From assembly GCF_019218265.1 (NCBI RefSeq), contig NZ_JAHUZE010000002.1:992001-1056000 (forward strand): a stretch of DNA of 64,000 nucleotides, given 5' to 3'. Both the position numbers and the translations under genes were made by a program. Below are positions 47,889-57,867 of this stretch, piece by piece. Numbering within the stretch: the stretch's first letter is position 1; every line of letters starts with the position of its first letter. This stretch comes from Maritimibacter dapengensis (GTDB lineage: Bacteria > Pseudomonadota > Alphaproteobacteria > Rhodobacterales > Rhodobacteraceae). The notes under the pieces are model-generated. The model saw nothing but the letters and a program-made list of their open reading frames with translations. It was not told where the DNA came from and ran no database searches.

Positions 47889-47990
47889 GGCGCACCTGTT
47901 CCTTTGAGCTTAGCGTAAGTCCGGCATGGCGCCGGATGCGAGGTGCATATGGTCGCAGGGCCATGCGGTCGCACCCTGTGCGTTGGCCAA

Positions 47991-48020
47991 CAAAAAAGGC
48001 TTCCCGAAGGAAGCCTTTTT
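47991..48020 (-). terminator. Terminator downstream of tRNA-Asp
   Basis: AAAAAGGCTTCC-CGAA-GGAAGCCTTTTT, symmetric, with a poly-T run on the minus strand just after the tRNA-Asp 3' end. Confidence 0.85.
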
Positions 48021-48027
48021 GCAGCAG

Positions 48028-48104
48028 TGGCGCGGTTGACGGGGCTCGAACCCGCGACCTCCGGCGTGACAGGCCGGCACTCTAACCAACTGAGCTACAA
48101 CCGC
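48028..48104 (-). tRNA. tRNA-Asp (GTC)
   Basis: A complete 77-nt tRNA with encoded CCA. Acceptor GCGGTTG pairs with CAACCGC; discriminator G; D-loop 'AGCTCAGTTGGTTAGAG'; anticodon loop CTGTCAC with anticodon GTC; T-loop GGGTTCGAGCCCC. Confidence 0.96.
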
Positions 48105-48259
48105 CCGCTGCGTCCGGTGCTTCTAGGCGCGTCGGCCGACCTCGTCAAGCGGGAGATTGGCGCATTTTCCGAATTTTTTTCCCCGGCTCCGGAAGTGGCC
48201 TGCAATGTCGGCATGGGCCGGACGATGCGCCGGTTTGCAGACGGGGTCTTTGGGGAAAA

Positions 48260-48335
48260 TGGTGGGTGGTGAGGGGCTCGAACCCCCGACATCCTCGGTG
48301 TAAACGAGACGCTCTACCAACTGAGCTAACCACCC
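48260..48335 (-). tRNA. tRNA-Val (TAC)
   Basis: A complete 76-nt tRNA with encoded CCA. Acceptor GGGTGGT pairs with ACCACCC; discriminator A; anticodon loop TTTACAC with anticodon TAC; T-arm GGGGGTTCGAGCCCC. Confidence 0.95.
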
Positions 48336-48490
48336 GTGAGGCGGGGATTTAGCGGGTTGAGAACGCGCTGACAACCCCTGCTTTGCGCTACGAATGCGCC
48401 ATGTCGACTGAGGTCCGCCAAACCTGCGCAAACGGACAGATCAAGGAGCCTGTCGTGATGGTTCGGCCCGAGAGACACAAGGGCCGAAAC

Positions 48491-48517
48491 GCAAAAGGCG
48501 CGGCTTTCGCCGCGCCC
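48491..48517 (-). terminator. Terminator downstream of tRNA-Val (CAC)
   Basis: GGCGCGGC-TTTC-GCCGCGCC with AAAA on the plus-strand left side, giving a U-tract on the minus strand after tRNA-Val (CAC). Confidence 0.82.
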
Positions 48518-48554
48518 TGTGCCCTGTCATTCAATCTTCATGAAGAGGGGTGAA

Positions 48555-48629
48555 TGGTGGGTGATAAGAGATTTGAACTCCTGACATCTTCGATGTGAAC
48601 GAAGCGCTCTACCACTGAGCTAATCACCC
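48555..48629 (-). tRNA. tRNA-Val (CAC)
   Basis: A complete 75-nt tRNA with encoded CCA. Acceptor GGGTGAT pairs with ATCACCC; discriminator A; anticodon loop TTCACAT with anticodon CAC; the T-loop is GTTCAAATC. It is a second valine isoacceptor, separated from tRNA-Val (TAC) by a terminator. Confidence 0.94.
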
Positions 48630-48648
48630 GTTGGCAGGCTATTTAGCG

Positions 48649-49158
48649 TCACTCCGCCGCCGGCACAAGAGGGTCCTTGATCTCCGTCTCGGGCTTTTTG
48701 CGCCGTAGCTTGGTGATGATGACCTCGCCATCGTCAAGATCCTTGCGCCGCTGCACCTTGAGGTTGCCAAGCGGTTGAAGTTGCAGTGTTTCCGCCTCTT
48801 CCAGCATCGCACCGAGTTCCGTCAGAAGCGCCTCGGTCACCTGGCGGGCGTGCCGAGGTTTGACGCCGGACCGCGCGATGACCCGGTCCACCAGATCCTT
48901 CTTGACGAGTTTGTCGACCGCGGATGCGGACCCGTCCGTTACGGCGCGGGTCACGCCCTGCACCGGTGCGGCGGCCTGCTCCGGCTCTACGTCCAGCGCG
49001 ACGAGAGCGGAGACTTCCGACGCCGACACCTCGTCGTCCTGCGGCTCGAATTCGGGTTCGCTCGTCTTGGGTTTGATGCTCTTGCTCGTGGAACGCGCGG
49101 CGGTTTTCCGCGTCGTTTTCTTCGTCGTCGATTTCGACGATGACTTGGTCGTAGCCAT
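48649..49158 (-). CDS. HU-like DNA-binding protein with histone-H1-like tail
   Basis: A 169-residue protein: residues 1-33 are Ser/Thr/Lys-rich ('KSTTKKTTRKTAARSTSKS'), like bacterial H1 tails; a mixed acidic linker follows to about residue 75; residues ~78-160 form an HU/IHF-like fold ('KKDLVDRVIARSGVKPRHAR', 'LQPLGNLKVQRRK'). The canonical DNA-intercalating Pro arm is not obvious, so binding mode may differ. It lies downstream of lon. Confidence 0.85.
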   Translation of the reverse strand: MATTKSSSKSTTKKTTRKTAARSTSKSIKPKTSEPEFEPQDDEVSASEVSALVALDVEPEQAAAPVQGVTRAVTDGSASAVDKLVKKDLVDRVIARSGVKPRHARQVTEALLTELGAMLEEAETLQLQPLGNLKVQRRKDLDDGEVIITKLRRKKPETEIKDPLVPAAE

Positions 49159-49302
49159 TGGTTTGCCTGTCCTAGCCCGGCTTCTGCGGCCGGTTCTGAT
49201 GAAGTGGCGTCCCGGCGCTTCCGGGTTTGACGCCTATCACTAGTTTATCTTCAATTAGTTAACAAATAAAGGGGTCGGAAAGGATTGTTTCGGCAAAGTA
49301 TA

Positions 49303-49332
49303 GGGCCGGACACAATATGCTGTGCCCGGCCC
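49303..49332 (-). terminator. Possible terminator downstream of lon
   Basis: An interrupted stem GGGCCGG-A-CACA / TGTG-C-CCGGCCC with an ATATGC loop, 27 bases after the lon stop. There is only a weak U-tract on the minus strand. Confidence 0.55.
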
Positions 49333-49359
49333 CGATATCTTGCAACGTCTGGCGTGGCG

Positions 49360-51762
49360 TCAATGCGCGATCTGCGCGGCCTCGCCATCCTTTTTCATCG
49401 CCGCTGCGGCGGCCTCTTCGGCGGCTTCGTCCCATTCCACCGGCTCCGGCTGTTCCACCAGCGCCAGCTTGAGCACGTCGCGGACATTGGTGACCGGAAT
49501 GATCTCAAGCCCTTCCTTTACATTGTCCGGTATGTCGGCCAGATCCTTGACGTTTTCCTCGGGGATGAGGACCGTCTTGATCCCGCCGCGCAGCGCCGCG
49601 AGCAGCTTTTCCTTCAGCCCGCCGATGGGCATGGCGTTGCCGCGCAGGGAAACCTCGCCGGTCATGGCGATATCCTTGCGCACCGGGATACGGGTCAGCA
49701 CGGACACGATCGAGGTCACCATCGCAAGCCCGGCCGATGGGCCATCCTTCGGCGTCGCCCCATCAGGCACGTGCACGTGGATATCCCACTTCTCGAACTG
49801 CGGAGGCTTCACGCCGATGTCGGGCGCGACCGAGCGCACGAAGGAACTCGCCGCGTCGATCGATTCCTTCATCACGTCGCCCAGCTTGCCGGTGGTCTTC
49901 ATCCGACCCTTGCCCGGAAGACGGAGCGCTTCGATCTGAAGCAGATCGCCCCCGACCTGCGTCCAGGCAAGCCCGGTGACGACGCCGATCTGGTCTTCCT
50001 TCTCGGCCAGCCCGTAGCGATGCTTCTTCACGCCGAGGAAATCCTCGAGGTTGTCCGGCGCCACCACGACCTTCTCATCCTGCTTTCGCACGATGCGGGT
50101 CACGGCCTTGCGCGCCGTCTTGGCAATCTCGCGTTCCAGGTTCCTCACCCCCGCCTCGCGGGTATAGTAACGGATCATGTCGGTCAGCGCCTCGTCGGTC
50201 AGCTCGAACTCGCCCTTCTTGAGGCCGTGGTTCTTGATCTGCTTGGCGACAAGGTGCTGTTTCGCGATCTCGCGCTTCTCGTCCTCGGTGTAGCCCGCGA
50301 GCGGGATGATCTCCATCCGGTCGAGCAGCGGCCCCGGCATGTTGTAGCTGTTGGCCGTGGTCAGGAACATGACGTTCGACAGGTCGTATTCCACTTCGAG
50401 ATAGTGGTCCACGAAGGTCGAGTTCTGTTCCGGGTCCAGCACTTCGAGCATGGCCGACGCCGGGTCGCCCCGGAAATCCTGCCCCATCTTGTCGATTTCA
50501 TCGAGCAGGATGAGCGGGTTCGTCGTCTTGGCCTTTTTCAGCGCCTGGATGATCTTGCCCGGCATGGAGCCGATATAGGTCCGGCGGTGACCGCGGATCT
50601 CGGACTCGTCGCGCACGCCGCCCAGCGAGATGCGGATGAATTCGCGCCCCGTTGCCTTGGCGACCGATTGGCCGAGCGAGGTCTTACCGACGCCCGGAGG
50701 CCCGACGAGGCACATGATCGGCCCCTTCAGCTTCTTCGAGCGCTGTTGCACGGCGAGATATTCGACGATGCGTTCCTTGACCTTCTCGAGCCCGTAATGA
50801 TCGGCATCGAGCACCTTCTCGGCGTTGCCCAGATCCTTTTTGACGCGGGATTTCGTGCCCCACGGGATCGACAGCATCCAATCAAGGTAGTTGCGCACCA
50901 CGGTCGCCTCTGCGGACATAGGCGACATGTTCTTGAGCTTCTTGACCTCGTTCTCGGCCTTTTCGCGGGCCTCTTTCGAGAGCTTCGTCTCGGCGATCTT
51001 GCGCTCCAGTTCGGCCACTTCGTCCTGGCCTTCGCCGTCTTCGCCCAGTTCCTTCTGAATGGCTTTCATCTGCTCATTCAGATAATACTCGCGCTGGGTG
51101 CGCTCCATCTGCGATTTCACACGCGTCTTGATCTTCTTCTCGACCTGGAGCACCGACATTTCGCCCTGCATCAGGCCAAAGACCTTCTCAAGCCGCTCGT
51201 CGATCGGAAGCGTTTCCAGAAGCTCCTGCTTCTGGTCCACCTCGACGCCCAGATGCCCCGCGACGAGGTCGGCCAGCTTGGCCGGTTCGCGGGTTTCCGA
51301 AACGGCGGCGAGCGCCTCTTCGGGGATGTTCTTCTTCACCTTGGCGTAACGCTCGAACTCCTCGCCCACCGAGCGCAGAAGCGCCTCCGCGGCGGCTTCA
51401 TCGTTGATCTTTTCTTCAAGGATCACGGCTTCGGCTTCGAAGAAGTCCGGGTTCTCGATGAATTCCCGGATCGACACGCGCGCCTGACCTTCGACAAGCA
51501 CCTTCACGGTGCCGTCGGGCAGCTTCAGAAGCTGAAGCACGTTCGCCAGAACGCCGGTGCGGTAAATGCCGTCTTCGGTGGGATCGTCCTCGGCCGGGTC
51601 GATCTGGCTCGACAGCAGGATCTGCTTGTCGTCCGCCATCACCTCTTCCAGCGCCTTCACGCTCTTCTCGCGCCCCACGAAGAGCGGCACGATCATGTGC
51701 GGGAACACCACGATGTCACGCAGTGGAAGCACCGGATGGATTTTGAGTGTTTGCTCGGTCAT
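49360..51762 (-). CDS. lon: ATP-dependent protease Lon
   Basis: An 800-residue AAA+ serine protease for misfolded and regulatory proteins. An N-terminal LON substrate domain ('[20 protein letters not shown]') precedes the ATPase with Walker A '[10 protein letters not shown]' and Walker B region '[11 protein letters not shown]', then the protease domain with the catalytic Ser in '[12 protein letters not shown]' and the Lys of the dyad in '[12 protein letters not shown]'. The upstream region holds a candidate heat-shock promoter. Confidence 0.97.
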   Translation of the reverse strand: MTEQTLKIHPVLPLRDIVVFPHMIVPLFVGREKSVKALEEVMADDKQILLSSQIDPAEDDPTEDGIYRTGVLANVLQLLKLPDGTVKVLVEGQARVSIREFIENPDFFEAEAVILEEKINDEAAAEALLRSVGEEFERYAKVKKNIPEEALAAVSETREPAKLADLVAGHLGVEVDQKQELLETLPIDERLEKVFGLMQGEMSVLQVEKKIKTRVKSQMERTQREYYLNEQMKAIQKELGEDGEGQDEVAELERKIAETKLSKEAREKAENEVKKLKNMSPMSAEATVVRNYLDWMLSIPWGTKSRVKKDLGNAEKVLDADHYGLEKVKERIVEYLAVQQRSKKLKGPIMCLVGPPGVGKTSLGQSVAKATGREFIRISLGGVRDESEIRGHRRTYIGSMPGKIIQALKKAKTTNPLILLDEIDKMGQDFRGDPASAMLEVLDPEQNSTFVDHYLEVEYDLSNVMFLTTANSYNMPGPLLDRMEIIPLAGYTEDEKREIAKQHLVAKQIKNHGLKKGEFELTDEALTDMIRYYTREAGVRNLEREIAKTARKAVTRIVRKQDEKVVVAPDNLEDFLGVKKHRYGLAEKEDQIGVVTGLAWTQVGGDLLQIEALRLPGKGRMKTTGKLGDVMKESIDAASSFVRSVAPDIGVKPPQFEKWDIHVHVPDGATPKDGPSAGLAMVTSIVSVLTRIPVRKDIAMTGEVSLRGNAMPIGGLKEKLLAALRGGIKTVLIPEENVKDLADIPDNVKEGLEIIPVTNVRDVLKLALVEQPEPVEWDEAAEEAAAAAMKKDGEAAQIAH

Positions 51763-52174
51763 GTCTCGTCCTTATCTGCGGCAGACGGTCGGCCCCAATT
51801 GCGGCGACCCGAACCGCCTCCTGTTCGCCGATCTTACGTGGGTAATCCACGGTGCGGTTTCAAGCGCACATGCCGGCTTGGCGTATTCCAGACATTGTGC
51901 CTTCTGCACATGCAAACGACAAGAGATTGCGTCAAAGGCCACACATTTCTTTATCTGCGGCCCAATTTGGCCACTTTGATCCGGATCTGAGCGGCATCGC
52001 GGGAGATTCGCAGTTCTCGGTCGTTTCCCGGTTCGCGACAGACCGATCAGAAACCCGCTTCTGTTGCCTAACGCCCGACAATCACCCCGTTTTTTCCGCA
52101 GATTCGGCAATATTTGCCCAATATACGCCCTTTTGTTCGCGCATGGTCGCCATGAAACGACAAGGGCTCTGGGG
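51763..52174. other. 412-base intergenic region between lon and the tandem membrane paralogs
   Basis: No gene visible. Divergent genes flank it, so it should hold both promoters. A candidate lon heat-shock promoter is listed separately; elsewhere I see no strong repeat or hairpin. Confidence 0.6.
51837..51864 (-). promoter_or_regulatory. Candidate heat-shock (RpoH) promoter of lon
   Basis: On the minus strand CTTGAAA (51864-51858) is followed after 15 bases by CCCACG (51842-51837), resembling the sigma-32 pattern CTTGAAA/CCCCAT. It would start transcription ~65 bases before the lon ATG. Confidence 0.3.
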
Positions 52175-53122
52175 ATGCTGATCCGCCTTCTGAGACGATT
52201 GAATCGAGACCGCCGCAGGTTCGCGGTGGCTTTCGTTTTGCTGTTTCTCGCGGGAAGCATCGAGGTCTGGGGTAAATTCCACGTCTTCCCTCCCGGTGTG
52301 CTGGAGTTCATCGCGGGCTTCGGGCTGATGACCCTTGTCGGATCGCTCATGCTCGGCATCGGCATCGCGGCTCCGAGCATGCGCCATCTGTTCGCGCCGA
52401 TTGCGTTCACGCTTTTCGGTTCTGCTGTTCTGGGTCGGGTGTTTCCCGGCTCCGCCTTCTCGTTGTTGACCATCACCGAGGGCGGAGTCCGCGTCATCGC
52501 GGGCCTTATCACGACCGGCCTTTTCGTTCACCTCATCTTCTATGGGCGATGGACGGATCGGCTGTTTCGGTCAGGGCGGTCGAAGGTGACGGCACGCGCC
52601 ACCTCACTGCTCGAGGCCGAGGCGCTCTGGCATGGACTCGTCCCCACGCCAGGGCGCCGAGAAGATCTGCACGACCCAGACGTGCTTTCTGTCGACTGGG
52701 TGGATCGCGACCGGACGCGCGTGCGTGTGATCCGCTGGACCCCGCCGCTTCCGAAATACGAAGAATACATACAGGTCGAGGACATGCTTTCGGACACTTA
52801 CGTGCTCTATTCCTACGTGAACGAGATCAAGGGGACCGAGCGGATCGAAAAAGGCATCCGTGCGATCAAGGTCATCGACCTCGTCGACAGGCGCGTGGTC
52901 TACATAACCGAATACCGGCATGACCGCGCAGCGCGCCATGTGCTGTTCGACTGGCTGGACGATGCGCTGGGCCGCCGTCTGGATTCCAAGATCTCGCATC
53001 TGGAACGTGCCGTTGCACGCGCGCGGAGCAAGAAGGCTGATCAAGGCGGGATACCCGACGTCGGAGGTATCCGGCGCGCTGCGCAACGCAGGCAAGAGCA
53101 CGACAGGCTGGCCGCAGAATAG
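52175..53122 (+). CDS. Four-helix membrane protein of unknown family, tandem paralog A
   Basis: A 315-residue protein. After a basic start ('MLIRLLRRLNRDRRR') come four hydrophobic segments within the first ~140 residues, then a soluble C-terminal domain: 'ALWHGLVPTPGR', 'VRVIRWTPPLPKY', 'LFDWLDDALGRRLDSK' and a basic coiled tail. The following gene has the same architecture and clear sequence similarity (see paralog B). No known family recognised; a ligand-binding alpha/beta domain is a guess. The ATG at 52175 is the only start that gives the shared N-terminal motif 'NRDRRR'. Confidence 0.8.
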   Translation: MLIRLLRRLNRDRRRFAVAFVLLFLAGSIEVWGKFHVFPPGVLEFIAGFGLMTLVGSLMLGIGIAAPSMRHLFAPIAFTLFGSAVLGRVFPGSAFSLLTITEGGVRVIAGLITTGLFVHLIFYGRWTDRLFRSGRSKVTARATSLLEAEALWHGLVPTPGRREDLHDPDVLSVDWVDRDRTRVRVIRWTPPLPKYEEYIQVEDMLSDTYVLYSYVNEIKGTERIEKGIRAIKVIDLVDRRVVYITEYRHDRAARHVLFDWLDDALGRRLDSKISHLERAVARARSKKADQGGIPDVGGIRRAAQRRQEHDRLAAE

Positions 53123-53164
53123 GCAAGCGCAGGCCCGTTCTCACCTTCCTGCCCTAGGCCGTTG

Positions 53165-53172
53165 TTAACCAT
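53165..53172. promoter_or_regulatory. TTAACCAT element upstream of paralog B
   Basis: TTAACCAT, the known CtrA half-site sequence, followed by TTAAT, lies 75-82 bases before the paralog B ATG. It could be chance in an AT-rich patch. Confidence 0.25.
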
Positions 53173-53246
53173 TTAATAATTCGGCACGCAGTTCGCCTTA
53201 TTCTCGCCCAGATCCGCTCCCATCTGCGCAGCCTCAGGAGGCTTCC

Positions 53247-54227
53247 ATGTTCGAACGAGTCAGAAACGCCCTGTATCGCGACCGCCGGAGGCTGGCGTTT
53301 TCATCCGCGCTCGTGGCGCTGGCAACGTTTGCCGGATACGACTTCGTTCCCGATATGGTGCCGAGCCTGCCCTCCGAGACGCTGATCATGATTGCGATCA
53401 TCGCTGCGCTGCCCCTGGTGACATGCACGTTCCCGAAGCAACGCCATGCGGTGGAACTCGCCGCAATATCGAACCTTGTCTTCGTCGCGATCGGCCGGTT
53501 CTTTCCGAACCTGAACTTCAACCTCGCCAATCCGGCTGTGAACCCGCTTTCAGCCCTGTTGCTGTATCTCGTTGTGATTGCGCTTTCGGCGCTCCTTCTC
53601 CGGGGGTCGTGGTCGGACCGTTTTCGCAAGCCCGGCACGATGACCGAGACCGCCAGGGCGTATTCCAGCCTGACGGTCGAGCAACTTTGGTTCGGGCTGG
53701 TTCCGATGCCGGGTCACATGGACAAGTGCCCCGACCCCAACATCATCTCGGTCGAGTTCGCCGATCCTGGGCGCCGGATCATCCGCGTGGTCAGTTGGCA
53801 ACCGGACAGGCTGTCGTCCGTGACATGGCTGCATATCGAGGAAATCACCCCGATGGTTTCGGTGCGATTGCGGCTGGAAAAGCCTGAGGGGCGTGGACAG
53901 ACGAGGGATGCGGGCGTCATGGCGTTCCGTCTGTCCGACGAAGGCCACCGACGCCGCATCGAGGTGACGCATGACGTGCATCGACCGACGTTGAGGCGCA
54001 TGATGACCGCCTGTGTCGACGACACGCTCGGGCGGGTGATGGACCACCGTCTGAGGTTGGTAGAGCGCGCGGTGGCCGCGGCGAGGGCGAAATCCCATGA
54101 GGCGCGGCAGGCGCCCGAAGACCTGAACGACCTCATCGACACGGTGGCACGACAGCAGGACCGACACACAGGGCCGGAACGCTGTCGTCAGCCGGCCGAA
54201 CGATCCGCCGTCACCGCGAAAGTTTAA
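53247..54227 (+). CDS. Four-helix membrane protein of unknown family, tandem paralog B
   Basis: A 326-residue protein with the same plan as paralog A: '[12 protein letters not shown]' start, four hydrophobic segments (about 15-125), then a C-terminal soluble domain with '[11 protein letters not shown]', '[11 protein letters not shown]' and '[20 protein letters not shown]'. Matching blocks in the partner ('LWHGLVPTPGR', 'VRVIRW', 'LDDALGRRLD') show duplication and divergence. The ATG at 53247 follows AGGAGG. No named domain recognised. It overlaps the tgt stop by four bases. Confidence 0.8.
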   Translation: MFERVRNALYRDRRRLAFSSALVALATFAGYDFVPDMVPSLPSETLIMIAIIAALPLVTCTFPKQRHAVELAAISNLVFVAIGRFFPNLNFNLANPAVNPLSALLLYLVVIALSALLLRGSWSDRFRKPGTMTETARAYSSLTVEQLWFGLVPMPGHMDKCPDPNIISVEFADPGRRIIRVVSWQPDRLSSVTWLHIEEITPMVSVRLRLEKPEGRGQTRDAGVMAFRLSDEGHRRRIEVTHDVHRPTLRRMMTACVDDTLGRVMDHRLRLVERAVAAARAKSHEARQAPEDLNDLIDTVARQQDRHTGPERCRQPAERSAVTAKV

Positions 54228-55354
54228 AGCGGCGCGATGTCCCCCGCGCTGCGCTGGGCGTTGAAATCCGCTTCGAACGCGTCGAAGGACCCCGCCGAGA
54301 TCGCGTCACGCATTTCGGCCATAAGCTCCTGATAATAATGCAGGTTATGCCATGTGAGCAGCATGGACGAGATGATCTCGCCAGACCGAAACACATGGTG
54401 CAGATAGGCGCGTGAGTAGTTCGTGCAGGCAGGGCATGTGCAGGCCTCGTCAAGCGGCCTCGGGTCGTCGGCATGGCGCGCATTCTTGATGTTGACCTGC
54501 CCGCGGCGGGTCCATGCCTGCCCGGTGCGCCCGGACCGTGACGGCAGAACGCAATCCATCATGTCGACGCCGCGTTTCACCGCGCCCACGATGTCGTCCG
54601 GCTTGCCAACGCCCATCAGGTAACGCGGCTTATCGGCGGGCAGCATACCGGGGGCGTAGTCGAGCACCTGGAACATGATCTTCTGCCCCTCGCCCACGGC
54701 GAGCCCGCCGATGGCGTATCCGTCGAACCCGATCTCTTGCAGCGCCTCGGCGCTTTCGCCGCGCAGATCCTCGACGTCCCCGCCCTGCTGGATGCCGAAG
54801 AGCGCGTGGCCGGGACGATCCCCGAAGGCATCGCGCGAGCGCTGGGCCCATCTCATCGACAGGCGCATGGACTCGGCAATCCGGTCATGATCGGCTGGAA
54901 GCGCGGGGCATTCGTCGAAACACATGACGATGTCCGACCCAAGCTGGCGCTGAATGTCCATCGACGTCTCGGGCGAAAGCATGTGGCGCGATCCGTCCAC
55001 GTGTGAGCGGAAGGTCACGCCCTCCTCGGTCAGCTTGCGCAATTCGGCGAGGCTCATCACCTGGAACCCCCCGGAATCCGTCAGGATCGGGCCAGACCAG
55101 TTCATGAACCGATGCAGGCCACCGAGACGTTCGATCCGCTCCGCGCCCGGCCTCAGCATCAGGTGATAGGTGTTGCCCAGAAGGATATCCGCCCCGGTCG
55201 CCGCGACGCTTTCGGGCATCATCGCCTTGACCGTCGCCGCCGTGCCGACCGGCATGAACGCGGGCGTGCGGATCTCGCCGCGCGGTGTGGAAATCACGCC
55301 TTTTCGGGCGCGACCGTCCGCGGCTTCGAGGGTGAAGGAAAAACGCTCTGTCAT
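54224..55354 (-). CDS. tgt: Queuine tRNA-ribosyltransferase (tRNA-guanine transglycosylase)
   Basis: A 376-residue enzyme exchanging G34 for preQ1 in tRNAs with GUN anticodons. The catalytic Asp is in '[12 protein letters not shown]', and the zinc site is '[16 protein letters not shown]'. The ATG at 55354 starts '[11 protein letters not shown]'; the upstream open frame lacks homology. tRNA-Asp (GTC) elsewhere in the window is a natural substrate class. Confidence 0.95.
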   Translation of the reverse strand: MTERFSFTLEAADGRARKGVISTPRGEIRTPAFMPVGTAATVKAMMPESVAATGADILLGNTYHLMLRPGAERIERLGGLHRFMNWSGPILTDSGGFQVMSLAELRKLTEEGVTFRSHVDGSRHMLSPETSMDIQRQLGSDIVMCFDECPALPADHDRIAESMRLSMRWAQRSRDAFGDRPGHALFGIQQGGDVEDLRGESAEALQEIGFDGYAIGGLAVGEGQKIMFQVLDYAPGMLPADKPRYLMGVGKPDDIVGAVKRGVDMMDCVLPSRSGRTGQAWTRRGQVNIKNARHADDPRPLDEACTCPACTNYSRAYLHHVFRSGEIISSMLLTWHNLHYYQELMAEMRDAISAGSFDAFEADFNAQRSAGDIAPL

Positions 55355-55478
55355 GGCGCGTCCTTTACGCGCCGGACGGTTCACGGGCAAGGACCGGTTG
55401 TGGCGCAGCGCGCCGGACGTGCTATGGCTGGTGATCCGAGAGGCGGGAATCGCCCGGGGCTGGCAGGGAGTAAAACGC

Positions 55479-56870
55479 ATGACCACGACACCGCTTCATT
55501 TCGGCTGGGAAGAGTGGCTCGCCCTGCCCGACCTCGGCATCCCGTCGGTCAAGGCCAAGATCGACACCGGCGCGCGCACATCGGCGCTACATGCCGACGA
55601 TATCGAGACCTTCGGGCCCGCGTCGGAGCCGAAGGTGCGCTTCACCGTGCGACCCGTGCCGGGGCGCGATGACATCGTGATCCCCTGTTCCGCCAATGTC
55701 GTCGACCGGCGCGAAGTCACCTCCTCCAATGGGGAGAGCGAGAACCGCGTGGTGATCGAAACGACGCTCTCGGTCGGTGGACAAAGCTGGCCGATCGAGG
55801 TCACGCTCACCAACCGCGAAACCATGGCGTCACGAATGCTGGTCGGGCGTCAGGCGCTTCTGGATCACATCTCGATCTCGGCCCATGACCGGCTGATCCA
55901 GCCCGAACTGGGCTATGACATCTACCACACCTCCGACGTGGCCAAGGCGCAGCCGAAACGCGCGCTTCGGGTCTGTGTGCTGTCGCGTGAAGACAATTAC
56001 ACGACCCGGCGCATCGTCGAGGAAGGCGAAAGACGCGGCCATGCGGTCGAGGTGATCGACACCACGCGCTGTTACATGGCGATCAACGCACTTGCCCCCG
56101 AGGTGCATTACGACGGTCAACGCTTGCCAGTCTATGACGCGGTGATCCCGCGCATCGGCGCGTCGATCACGCCCTACGGCACCGCCGTGGTGCGGCAGTT
56201 CGAAACCATTGGCACCTATTGCCTGAACGGCTCGGTCGGCATTTCCGGCTCGCGCGACAAGCTTTTCGCGCATCAGCAGATGGCAAAGGCCGGGATCGGC
56301 ATGCCGGACACCGCTTTCGCCGCCTCGCCCAAGGACAACGCAAACCTCGTCGGGCTGGTGGGCGGCGCGCCAATGATCGTGAAACTGCTCGAATCGACCC
56401 AGGGGCGCGGCGTGGTGCTGGCCGAGACCCGCAAGGCCGCCGAATCCGTGATCGACGCGTTTCGCGGGCTGAAGGCCAACTTCCTCGTGCAGCATTTCGT
56501 CAAGGAAGCGGCGGGCGAAGATATTCGTTGTCTCGTGATCGGGGCCAAGGTCGTCGCCGCGATGAAGCGCACCGGGGCCGACGGCGATTTTCGCTCGAAC
56601 CTGCACCGGGGCGGCTCGGCCACGAAGGTCCGCATTTCCGCCGAGGAACGGCGCACGGCGCTCCGAGCAGCGCGGGCGTTTGGTCTGTCTGTCGCGGGCG
56701 TGGACCTGCTTCGATCCGAGACCGGACCCAAGGTGCTCGAGGTCAATTCATCGCCCGGTTTCGAGGGCATCGAAAAGGCGACCGAAAAGAACCTCGTCGG
56801 CCTGCTCTTTGACGAGATCGAGCGGCGCGCCCGGCCGGAGCCAAAACGTCGGCGCAAGAAATCGGCCTAA
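55479..56870 (+). CDS. rimK: RimB-RimK fusion: retropepsin-like protease plus S6 glutamate ligase
   Basis: A 463-residue fusion. Residues 1-~155 match the RimB/COG4067 retropepsin-like family, with catalytic '[13 protein letters not shown]' (D29) and strand '[14 protein letters not shown]'; residues ~162-463 are the ATP-grasp RimK S6--L-glutamate ligase ('[19 protein letters not shown]', '[14 protein letters not shown]', '[12 protein letters not shown]'). In Pseudomonas, RimB and RimK are separate products that remodel poly-Glu tails on ribosomal protein S6. The ATG at 55479 follows GGGAG; an ATG at 55353 would add 42 non-conserved residues. Confidence 0.88.
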   Translation: MTTTPLHFGWEEWLALPDLGIPSVKAKIDTGARTSALHADDIETFGPASEPKVRFTVRPVPGRDDIVIPCSANVVDRREVTSSNGESENRVVIETTLSVGGQSWPIEVTLTNRETMASRMLVGRQALLDHISISAHDRLIQPELGYDIYHTSDVAKAQPKRALRVCVLSREDNYTTRRIVEEGERRGHAVEVIDTTRCYMAINALAPEVHYDGQRLPVYDAVIPRIGASITPYGTAVVRQFETIGTYCLNGSVGISGSRDKLFAHQQMAKAGIGMPDTAFAASPKDNANLVGLVGGAPMIVKLLESTQGRGVVLAETRKAAESVIDAFRGLKANFLVQHFVKEAAGEDIRCLVIGAKVVAAMKRTGADGDFRSNLHRGGSATKVRISAEERRTALRAARAFGLSVAGVDLLRSETGPKVLEVNSSPGFEGIEKATEKNLVGLLFDEIERRARPEPKRRRKKSA

Positions 56871-56913
56871 AGGCAGGTCGCAAGCGCGACCGTCGCGCCT
56901 GCGAGAGGGAACG

Positions 56914-57243
56914 TCACCCGAGCTCCATCGCGTCGAGTTTCGCGGCGCAGATGAAATCCTTTTCCGACAGACCGCCGACGTCATGGGTGGTGAACGCGAC
57001 CTCGAGATACCCCCAGCCCAGCGAAATATCGGGGTGGTGCCCTTCCTTCTCGGCCACGAAACCCACGACATTCGCCATACGCAGGGCCGGCGCGAAGCTC
57101 TTGGTCTTGTACCGCCGTTTGAGCGTGTCGCCCGATATTTTCCATCCGCCGGCCAGTTCGGCGCGCAGCTTCTCGGCATCATCGCCCTTCAGTGCCGTCA
57201 ACTCGCCGAGATCGGCGCAGGATTTGCTTGCAAGATCCGTCAT
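56914..57243 (-). CDS. phhB: Pterin-4a-carbinolamine dehydratase
   Basis: A 109-residue enzyme that dehydrates 4a-hydroxytetrahydropterin. The conserved 'EKEGHHPDISLGWGYLEV' (catalytic His pair) and 'THDVGGLSEKDF' are present. It may support pterin recycling or cofactor salvage; no aromatic hydroxylase is adjacent. The ATG at 57243 starts 'MTDLASKSCADLGEL'. Confidence 0.92.
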   Translation of the reverse strand: MTDLASKSCADLGELTALKGDDAEKLRAELAGGWKISGDTLKRRYKTKSFAPALRMANVVGFVAEKEGHHPDISLGWGYLEVAFTTHDVGGLSEKDFICAAKLDAMELG

Positions 57244-57503
57244 GGTTTCCCTCCCTTCATGTTGGTTGTGAGGTTTCAACGATCCAAGTGGTGCAGAGGT
57301 TCATATCTGCATGTGAAGTCCCTTCGCGCCTATCGCGCGTACTCTGCCTTTGACCGAGCTGCGCAGATTCCACCCCGCGCAGGACGGGATCGGACGCCGC
57401 GACACTTTGCCGGCAATTTATCATCTCACGATTCCTCGCCCCTCTGGACCTCATCTCTCGAAAAACCTATATGTTCAGTCAGGAATACAAGGACAGGCCC
57501 GCG

Positions 57504-57866
57504 ATGAACAGCGAACCGGACAAGGTGGAGGGCGCGCCCCTCATCAAACCCTCCAGCACCGACCACCCGCTCTACGAGAAGATCGTGGAGGGCTGTCGCA
57601 CGGTCTATGACCCGGAAATTCCCGTGAATATCTACGATCTCGGCCTCGTCTATACGATCGACATCAATGACGAGAACGAAGTGTTCGTTCTCATGACCCT
57701 GACCGCGCCCGGATGCCCGGTGGCAGGCGAGATGCCTGGTTGGATCATCGACGCGATCAGCCCGGTCGAAGGCGTCAAGGACGTGCAGGTCGAACTGGTC
57801 TGGGACCCGCCCTGGGGCATGGACATGATGTCGGACGAAGCACGGCTGGAACTCGGCTTCATGTGA
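57504..57866 (+). CDS. DUF59 (MIP18-type) Fe-S cluster assembly protein
   Basis: A 120-residue SufT/PaaD-like protein: 'VYDPEIPVNIYDLGLVYTIDI' is the DUF59 core and 'TLTAPGCPVAGEMP' holds the conserved Cys. Such proteins assist [Fe-S] maturation. Start at 57504 ('MNSEPDKVEG'); an in-frame ATG at 57471 is the alternative. The SatD-like gene and its palindromes lie downstream. Confidence 0.88.
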   Translation: MNSEPDKVEGAPLIKPSSTDHPLYEKIVEGCRTVYDPEIPVNIYDLGLVYTIDINDENEVFVLMTLTAPGCPVAGEMPGWIIDAISPVEGVKDVQVELVWDPPWGMDMMSDEARLELGFM

Positions 57867-57867
57867 C

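Noticed and set aside
48028-48629. tRNA cluster as an integration hotspot
   Set aside because: Three intact tRNAs with terminators, and no partial tRNA duplicates or integrase nearby.
49285-51990. 901-codon open frame on the plus strand opposite lon
   Set aside because: It is a codon-bias shadow of lon: its composition is Arg/His/Leu/Asp-rich with no domain, and lon is certain on the other strand.
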